A DNA stretch of 64,000 bases, taken from Chryseobacterium sp. C-71 (GTDB lineage Bacteria > Bacteroidota > Bacteroidia > Flavobacteriales > Weeksellaceae). The position numbers and the translations under genes are program-made. The stretch is from positions 3,038,001-3,102,000 of the forward strand of contig NZ_CP087131.1 in assembly GCF_020911865.1 (NCBI RefSeq), read 5' to 3'. Positions 58,391-64,000 of this stretch are shown piece after piece; position 1 is the stretch's first letter; every line of letters starts with the position of its first letter. The notes under the pieces were generated by a model. It was not told the origin of the DNA and ran no database searches. It worked only from the letters and a program-made list of their open reading frames with translations.

Positions 58391-58861
58391 ATGGCGAGCT
58401 ATGTAACTAAGGAAGGACTAGAAAAAATGAAAGCCGAGCTTGAGCAATTGGAAAAAATAGAGAGACCAAAAATTACTCAACAGATTGCAGAAGCAAGAGA
58501 TAAAGGAGATTTGTCTGAAAATGCAGAATATGATGCAGCCAAAGAAGCACAAGGAATGTTGGAAATGAGAATTTCTAAACTAAAAGATATTGTAACGACT
58601 TCTAAAGTGATTGACGAAACTCAGCTTGATACTTCCAAGGTTTCAATCTTAACGACGGTGAGATTGATGAATAATGATACTAAAAAAGAACAGATTTTTA
58701 AATTGGTTCCGGATAACGAAAGTGATTTGAAGTCAGGTAAAATCTCTGTCAATACACCTATTGCAAAAGGTTTATTAGGAAAAGTAATTGGCGAAACTGC
58801 CGAAATTATTTTACCAAACGGTAACAAACTGTCTTTCGAGGTATTAGAAATTACACTTTAG
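58391..58861 (+). CDS. greA: Transcription elongation factor GreA
   Basis: Protein of 156 residues that rescues backtracked RNA polymerase by stimulating transcript cleavage. The N-terminal coiled coil has KMKAELEQLEKIERPKITQQ and the tip acids in DLSENAEYDAAKEAQ. The C-terminal FKBP-like domain has VPDNESDLKSGKISVNTPIA and GKVIGETAEIILPNG. Normal length. A terminator hairpin stands in its 5' leader. Followed by a HIT-family gene 39 bases later. Confidence 0.97.
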   Translation: MASYVTKEGLEKMKAELEQLEKIERPKITQQIAEARDKGDLSENAEYDAAKEAQGMLEMRISKLKDIVTTSKVIDETQLDTSKVSILTTVRLMNNDTKKEQIFKLVPDNESDLKSGKISVNTPIAKGLLGKVIGETAEIILPNGNKLSFEVLEITL

Positions 58862-58900
58862 AAAACTCAAATTATTAACTCTTAACTTATAATTTTTACA

Positions 58901-59290
58901 ATGAGTTCAATATTCACAAAAATCATCAACGGCGAAATTCCTGCTTACAAAATTGCAGAGAATGATAATTTTATTGCTTTTTTAGATGCAATGCCTTTGG
59001 TGAAAGGTCACACATTGGTCGTTCCTAAAAAGGAAGTCGATTTGATTTTTGACCTTGAAAGTGATGAGTACAAAAACCTTTGGGGATTTGCTCAGGAAGT
59101 TGCAAAAAAACTGAAAAATGCAGTTCCATGTGTAAGAGTTGGAGTAGCTGTGGTAGGGCTTGAAGTTCCTCATGCTCATATTCATCTGATACCTTTACAG
59201 AAAGTAGAAGATATGAATTTTAAAAACGAGCGACTGAAATTATCTGTAGAAGAATATACAGAAATTCAAAATTCAATAATTAATTCTTAA
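58901..59290 (+). CDS. HIT-family nucleotide hydrolase/transferase
   Basis: Protein of 129 residues of the histidine-triad family. MSSIFTKIINGEIPAYKIAE and LVKGHTLVVPKKEVD are typical, and the triad is HAHIHLIPL (catalytic middle His). Such proteins remove AMP from adenylated lysine or aminoacyl adducts. Commonly found beside greA in this group, which suggests cotranscription. Confidence 0.92.
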   Translation: MSSIFTKIINGEIPAYKIAENDNFIAFLDAMPLVKGHTLVVPKKEVDLIFDLESDEYKNLWGFAQEVAKKLKNAVPCVRVGVAVVGLEVPHAHIHLIPLQKVEDMNFKNERLKLSVEEYTEIQNSIINS

Positions 59291-59351
59291 CAAAACAAGA
59301 GGTCGTGAAAAAGTAATTTTTTGCGATTTTCTTTCTTATATTTAAATTAAA

Positions 59352-60539
59352 ATGAATGCAAACCAATGTTCTTTCTGTGGCAAGAAAAGAAATGAAGTGC
59401 AAATGCTGGTCTCAGGACAAAACGGATTTATTTGCGAAAACTGCATCGAGCAGGCACATTCTATCGTAAAAGAAAGTGTTTCTCCTACAGGATATTCTCC
59501 TGCAGAAACAATTGATGAATTAAAAAAACCAAAGCAGATAAAAGAGTTTCTTGATCAGTATGTAATCGGGCAGGATCAGGCAAAAAAACAGCTGTCAATT
59601 GCTGTTTATAATCATTATAAAAGATTGCTTCACGCAAAAGAAGAAAACAGAGAAGTTGAGCTTGAGAAATCAAACATCATCATGATTGGTGAGACAGGAA
59701 CGGGTAAGACTTTATTGGCAAAAACTATTGCTAAAGAACTAAATGTCCCTTTTTGTATTGTAGATGCTACGATTTTAACAGAAGCAGGATACGTAGGTGA
59801 AGACGTAGAAAGTATTTTGTCAAGACTTCTAATGGTAGCTGACTACGATGTAGAAAAGGCGGAGAAAGGAATTGTCTTCATAGACGAAATTGATAAAATT
59901 GCAAGAAAATCTGATAATCCAAGCATCACAAGAGATGTTTCCGGAGAAGGTGTACAGCAAGGTTTATTGAAATTGTTGGAAGGAAGTATTGTAAACGTTC
60001 CGCCACAAGGAGGAAGAAAACATCCGGATCAAAAATACATTCAGGTAAATACCCAAAATATTCTTTTCATTGCAGGTGGAGCTTTTGATGGGATCAAAGA
60101 GATCATCGAAAGAAGAATGAATAAGCAAGCCATTGGTTTTAGCTCTGAAAAAATTAACAAAGTGGGAGAAGATGATTATATATTAACAAATCTTAATGCT
60201 ATTGATCTTCGTTCTTTTGGATTAATTCCTGAGCTTTTGGGAAGGTTTCCAATCATCACTTACTTAGAGAAGTTGACTAAAGAAACGATGATAAGAATTA
60301 TGACTGAGCCTAAGAATTCTATTACCAATCAATTTGTTGAACTATTCAAGATGGATGGTACTAAACTGATCTTTACAGAAAGCTCAATCGACAAAATTGT
60401 AGAAGAGACGATGGAAAAAGGCCTTGGAGCAAGGGGGCTCAGAGGAACTACCGAAAAAGTATTAGAAGACTATATGTTCTCAATAGGTGAGGATGAAGAA
60501 ATCATATTGACAGAAGATAATATTTTGATTAATAAGTGA
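59352..60539 (+). CDS. clpX: ATP-dependent protease ATPase subunit ClpX
   Basis: AAA+ unfoldase of 395 residues that feeds substrates to ClpP. The N-terminal zinc-binding domain has CSFCGKKRNE and CENCIEQAH (four Cys). Walker A is IGETGTGKTLLAKT (about residues 112-125), Walker B IVFIDEIDKIARKS, and the pore loop EAGYVGEDVE. GLGARGLRGTTEKVLED is the sensor-2 region. Residues RRMN after FDGIKEIIE fit the ClpP-contact side. Ends near LINK without the usual long tail. clpP is not in this window. Confidence 0.97.
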   Translation: MNANQCSFCGKKRNEVQMLVSGQNGFICENCIEQAHSIVKESVSPTGYSPAETIDELKKPKQIKEFLDQYVIGQDQAKKQLSIAVYNHYKRLLHAKEENREVELEKSNIIMIGETGTGKTLLAKTIAKELNVPFCIVDATILTEAGYVGEDVESILSRLLMVADYDVEKAEKGIVFIDEIDKIARKSDNPSITRDVSGEGVQQGLLKLLEGSIVNVPPQGGRKHPDQKYIQVNTQNILFIAGGAFDGIKEIIERRMNKQAIGFSSEKINKVGEDDYILTNLNAIDLRSFGLIPELLGRFPIITYLEKLTKETMIRIMTEPKNSITNQFVELFKMDGTKLIFTESSIDKIVEETMEKGLGARGLRGTTEKVLEDYMFSIGEDEEIILTEDNILINK

Positions 60540-60567
60540 ATTTAATATTTTTTTTAAAAAAATGTTA

Positions 60568-60575
60568 TATCTTTG
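60568..60575 (+). promoter_or_regulatory. Putative -7 element TATCTTTG for the T9SS protein gene
   Basis: Perfect TAnnTTTG match 38 bases before the ATG at 60614, within a very AT-rich stretch. Confidence 0.5.
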
Positions 60576-60613
60576 TCGGTGAAAATTGTATTAACACACA
60601 AAAATAATATACA

Positions 60614-62638
60614 ATGAAAAAAAATTTATTAGCTATAGGACTTTTAGCGATTGGTTATTCTGTTCAGGCGCAGAATGTTCTACTACATGTAGATGACGCT
60701 GCTAAAATGTATGTAAGTGCAGGAACTCTCGTTTATAACGGTGGAGGCTTGCAATCTCGAGGCAGTGGAGTTATTGACCTTCATGGTAACATGATGGTTG
60801 TAGGTACTACTGCTGATGGTATTAAAAGGATACCTACTGATGGAACAGGTGGTACATCAGTTACCCCCAACCCTACCAATGTTATTCTTAGAATAAACAC
60901 ACCAGGTACTCCGGTTACTTCGACGTATGGACAGCTTTACATTAAAGGGATTCCACAGAATAACATAACAGGATCTGTTGATAAAGAGTATGCAGCTACA
61001 AAGCATGGTGCATATCAGCAACTTGGTGTTCCGTTTTTCAATAAAACCTTTGCCTCTCTGAGCTCAGAGTTAGGTGGAGGATTTGATGAAATTAGATGGA
61101 ATGGTAGAGAAATTCTAAAATGGAGTAATACGAACTTAAGATTTGATGGTTCTAATCCTCCAAGCACTCCAATTCCTAACGCAAGTGTTGCAGGCATTAC
61201 AATTGGTTTAAGCACCACAACAACTTTAGCAGATAGAACGGCATATTATGCTGTGGGAACTGGTACTTATGTTCCTACTACATTAAGTACTGTGAAAGGT
61301 AGACCATTTGCAGACGGAGACGGTTTGGGTAGCGTTGCTGTTGGAACCAATGTTGTAAATTTAACTCCTTCTACCATTCCGGCATCTTTTGGGATTGGTG
61401 GTAATAATAGAAACGTATATCAAGAGAAATATAATACTTACATAGGTGATGCGTTTGATCCTATTCCGGCATGGACGGCACCAACATTTGGAAAATATTT
61501 GTATCAATACTCTAATCCTTTTCTTACCAATATAGATTTATCTATGATAGGGTTTGTAGAGGCAGGTGCAACTACTGATAACAATAACATATCAAATATT
61601 TGGGGGGTTATTGTTGATCCTCAAAATGTTACTTGGAATTCAAATACAGGTGGAACTGCAACATATGCAGAAACTCAAAAGGTTACTTTTGATGTATCTG
61701 GAAAACCTCTGGGTAATTTACCTAGTTTGGTTATCAAGCCTTTGAATACTTTTAAAATAAAACTGAGAACTGCTACAGCTCATACATTAGACTTCGATAA
61801 CTTAAGAAGGTTTGCATTTACAGCAAGAACGGAAGATGCTGCTAATCCTTATTCAGTAACGGCGTCTAAGAATACAAACTCAGGCAGTATAAAACAGTTA
61901 GGTGTATTGGCACTTGATGCTGCAGGAAATCAGATAGGTGAAACTTTCTATGTTGTAGCACCTCACTTTACTACAGGTAATATCACTGACCCTAGCCTTG
62001 GTTCGGTACAAGCAATGACTTCTACTACATCTGCAATGATTCAGACATTTGAAGAAAGTGTGAATGGAGGAGTAGATCCTAATTATTCTTCTGCATATAG
62101 ATTATACATTAATGAGGCTAATGAGAATAATTATAAAGGTAAAAGAATTGATTTAAGCATATTTGGTCAGAATGTAGCTTCACTTAAATTTGAAGTTAGA
62201 GATGATACTGTTTTAATTCCTAACAATACTCATACTTTATCTAGTGGTACAGGGTTTTACTATAGTGTAGGTAACGGTCAGGCTGCACAAATATATCAAG
62301 GCGCAGTTATTCCTGTAAATGCTTCTAATTTCGGTCTTTATTATGGAACTCCACAAACACAAGGAGCTTTAAACACGGGTGATTTAACTAAAAAGTCAAG
62401 AACATTAGTTACTTATAACCCTAATATTGATCATTACATAGTTCGTTTTGATTCAGATTGGAAATCTGCGTCTATTGAAGTCTTCGATGCAAGCGGTAAG
62501 CTGGTTATTTCTGAAAAGTCTGTGAAAACAGATTCAGACTACGTTATAAAATTAGATTCAAGTCTTAAGGCTTTCTATGTTGTAAAAGTAGTAGGTAACG
62601 ACGGAACTATAGTAAATAGCAAAATATTAATAAAATAA
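60614..62638 (+). CDS. Large secreted protein with T9SS sorting domain (674 aa)
   Basis: Exported adhesin-like protein. The signal peptide ends GYSVQAQ. The N-terminal part (NVLLHVDDAAKMYVSAGTLV, GSGVIDLHGNMMV) is typical of Bacteroidota surface proteins and is followed by a long beta-rich middle. NNTHTLSSGTGFYYSVG precedes the end. The C-terminal 75 residues form a type A sorting domain: YNPNIDHYIVRFDSDWKSAS, VFDASGKLV, and FYVVKVVGNDGTIVNSKILIK. A small membrane protein is encoded 8 bases later. Specific ligand unknown. Confidence 0.85.
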   Translation: MKKNLLAIGLLAIGYSVQAQNVLLHVDDAAKMYVSAGTLVYNGGGLQSRGSGVIDLHGNMMVVGTTADGIKRIPTDGTGGTSVTPNPTNVILRINTPGTPVTSTYGQLYIKGIPQNNITGSVDKEYAATKHGAYQQLGVPFFNKTFASLSSELGGGFDEIRWNGREILKWSNTNLRFDGSNPPSTPIPNASVAGITIGLSTTTTLADRTAYYAVGTGTYVPTTLSTVKGRPFADGDGLGSVAVGTNVVNLTPSTIPASFGIGGNNRNVYQEKYNTYIGDAFDPIPAWTAPTFGKYLYQYSNPFLTNIDLSMIGFVEAGATTDNNNISNIWGVIVDPQNVTWNSNTGGTATYAETQKVTFDVSGKPLGNLPSLVIKPLNTFKIKLRTATAHTLDFDNLRRFAFTARTEDAANPYSVTASKNTNSGSIKQLGVLALDAAGNQIGETFYVVAPHFTTGNITDPSLGSVQAMTSTTSAMIQTFEESVNGGVDPNYSSAYRLYINEANENNYKGKRIDLSIFGQNVASLKFEVRDDTVLIPNNTHTLSSGTGFYYSVGNGQAAQIYQGAVIPVNASNFGLYYGTPQTQGALNTGDLTKKSRTLVTYNPNIDHYIVRFDSDWKSASIEVFDASGKLVISEKSVKTDSDYVIKLDSSLKAFYVVKVVGNDGTIVNSKILIK

Positions 62639-62646
62639 ACTAAGAC

Positions 62647-62859
62647 ATGAAATTTCTTGTAAAAAAAATATTACCTCTTCTTTTTTTGGTAGTCTATGGT
62701 CTAGGTAGTGCACAAAATACACCAGGTACTCCATGTTTTCCAGGTGATCCTTGTGAAAAACCGCCCGCACCAATTGATATGTACGTCTATGTTTTAGTAA
62801 TCGCAGCCATTTTAATGATTGCACATTTTGCTAAAAAATACAAGGCGCAAAAAATATAA
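62647..62859 (+). CDS. Small exported membrane protein with Cys-Pro motifs (70 aa)
   Basis: Protein with a signal peptide (about 1-22, ending GLGSAQ), a short exposed segment NTPGTPCFPGDPCEKPPAPI, and a transmembrane helix (MYVYVLVIAAILMIAHFAKK) with a basic tail. Two Cys in the exposed part could form a disulfide. It follows the T9SS protein gene directly, a pairing I recall from other Flavobacteriia. Function unknown. Confidence 0.75.
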   Translation: MKFLVKKILPLLFLVVYGLGSAQNTPGTPCFPGDPCEKPPAPIDMYVYVLVIAAILMIAHFAKKYKAQKI

Positions 62860-62880
62860 AAATTTTATTAAAATATTTGA

Positions 62881-62909
62881 AACTCTCTGATTAGTCAGAG
62901 AGTTTTTTT
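62881..62909 (+). terminator. Rho-independent terminator after the small membrane protein gene
   Basis: AACTCTCTGA (62881-62890) pairs perfectly with TCAGAGAGTT (62895-62904) around TTAG, followed by T. Confidence 0.9.
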
Positions 62910-63006
62910 ATTTTTACGTAATAAAATTGTGGTGATGCAAAATACAGGCACTCATGAAGAATATACAATTTTATACAATCCTTAAAAAAAGATTTAATAT
63001 CTAAAT

Positions 63007-64000
63007 ATGAAAAAGATATTCGTAGTATCAGGAATGTTGTCTGCATTCTCATTGCAGGCACAGTTTTCTGTAAACATTCAGGCACCCGCAGATTTCAAAG
63101 AGCAGGAAGCTATTTTATATACGCTCAATGGTTCCAAAGACATCATCGTTACAAAAGAACTCAATAAGAATAATTCATGGACTTTCAAATATCCCAAAAA
63201 CTATTCGGGGATGATGAAGGTTTACTTTCCCAGTACCAATAACAGTGTCAGCTTTATTTCTGAAAATAAGAATGTAAGTATCAAGCTTGAAACTCTTAAT
63301 AACAAAGTTAAAAACGTTATTTATCAGGATGAAGCCAATGAATTGATGAACAGTATTCAGGAATCATCTCAAAAGAAGGAAATGATACTTCCAGCTCTGA
63401 CTCAGATAAAAGAATATTATAAAGACAATACAGATTTTGGTAAAGCACTTACGTCAGAGATAGGAAGACTTTCGGGAACAAGTACCGCTGATTTTTCTAA
63501 ACATCCTTTTGTCTCTTATTACAATACCAATTATGCAAAGTTTTTATCAAACGATCCTACCAAGAAAGTTAGTCAGGATGAAGTAATAGATTTCTTTGAT
63601 AAGTCAAATGACATGCTTGAATCATCATCACTAGTAAGACCTATTTTAGTGTCTTTTCTAAACTCTGGTGGAAATACCAATGTTGGGCAGTCTGTAGATA
63701 AGTTATTAGACAAGTTAAAGGTAGAAACGCCACGTGGACAAACCGTTTTATCAGAATTGATTGATATTTTTGATATCTATGAGATGACTGAGTTTAAAAA
63801 TAAATATTTGACACTCGCAAAAAACCTCAAATGTACCATTACAGATAGATTGGCATCAACTATAAAGTCTAATGCTAATGTAGAAATTGGGGCGATATTC
63901 CCTAATTACAAATTTCAATCTGCGGTTAATACGACTGCTAAGTCGATTGCTGATGTAAAGGCAGATAAAAAAGTGATTGTATTCTGGTCTTCTACCTGCT
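63007..64000 (+). CDS. TlpA-like thioredoxin-fold exported protein, partial (C-terminus beyond window)
   Basis: Exported protein, 331 residues visible. The signal peptide ends AFSLQAQ. A beta-rich region (FSVNIQAPADFKEQEAILYT) of the type found in Bacteroidota TlpA-like proteins and a long helical region follow. The visible end, KKVIVFWSSTC, is the start of a thioredoxin active site, so a CxxC would follow just beyond 64000. Likely a periplasmic thiol-disulfide protein; redox activity cannot be checked here. Confidence 0.85.
   Translation, partial: MKKIFVVSGMLSAFSLQAQFSVNIQAPADFKEQEAILYTLNGSKDIIVTKELNKNNSWTFKYPKNYSGMMKVYFPSTNNSVSFISENKNVSIKLETLNNKVKNVIYQDEANELMNSIQESSQKKEMILPALTQIKEYYKDNTDFGKALTSEIGRLSGTSTADFSKHPFVSYYNTNYAKFLSNDPTKKVSQDEVIDFFDKSNDMLESSSLVRPILVSFLNSGGNTNVGQSVDKLLDKLKVETPRGQTVLSELIDIFDIYEMTEFKNKYLTLAKNLKCTITDRLASTIKSNANVEIGAIFPNYKFQSAVNTTAKSIADVKADKKVIVFWSSTC

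Overview
The window looks like a chromosomal segment of a Bacteroidota organism close to Chryseobacterium (Weeksellaceae). Evidence: AT-rich sequence, -7 promoter elements of the TAnnTTTG type, almost no Shine-Dalgarno sites, type IX secretion (T9SS) C-terminal sorting domains, SCK-type lipoprotein signals, many secreted proteins starting with a QVGINTxxP repeat, and dispersed intergenic repeats of the kind common in that group. No rRNA, tRNA, CRISPR array or prophage was seen. The genus is an inference from protein style, not from a marker gene.

Layout. 1-14.1 kb: a partial GH92 mannosidase, an OmpR-type response regulator with its histidine kinase, a DUF1573 protein, a DECR-like SDR, two secreted M1 peptidases, an endonuclease/exonuclease/phosphatase protein, an FKBP lipoprotein and clpB. 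14.4-19.1 kb: three tandem secreted paralogues, then a 59-codon Cys/Pro/Gly-rich peptide gene, an attenuator-like hairpin, a class-I isoprenoid-synthase-like protein and a PqqD-like/M50 membrane protease. I read the last three genes as a candidate RiPP locus in which a ComQ-like enzyme might prenylate a Cys-rich peptide. This is the best candidate here for an undescribed system.

19.2-36.7 kb: the aerobic phenylacetate pathway. A TetR regulator is followed by a palindromic operator and paaK-E-A-B-C-D-G-H-I-J-Y, with paaZ at the end. The operon is interrupted by seven AATTTGAAAAT/ATTTTCAAATT inverted-repeat elements (one carrying a four-helix-bundle S23-like gene), by a RAYT transposase between two REP hairpins, and by several unrelated small genes. 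PaaZ carries an extra C-terminal DUF1569/DinB-like domain.

36.8-47.6 kb: accessory genes (SUKH/SMI1, DUF4241, SMUG2-like glycosylase, Tam-like methyltransferase), a minus-strand group with a T9SS protein, two tail-collar proteins, a NarL-type two-component system, a membrane protein and a protein ending in CPPVC, then an enoyl-CoA hydratase and a surface lipoprotein. 47.7-56.1 kb: a large methyltransferase, a small winged-helix regulatory module with two matching palindromic operators, a metallophosphoesterase, small membrane proteins, a Coq4-like protein, a DUF4173 protein and lipoproteins. 56.2-64 kb: a secreted GINTSDP protein, dtd, a degenerate Rieske-like lipoprotein, greA with a terminator hairpin in its leader, a HIT protein, clpX, a T9SS adhesin-like protein with a small membrane partner, and a partial TlpA-like thioredoxin-fold protein.
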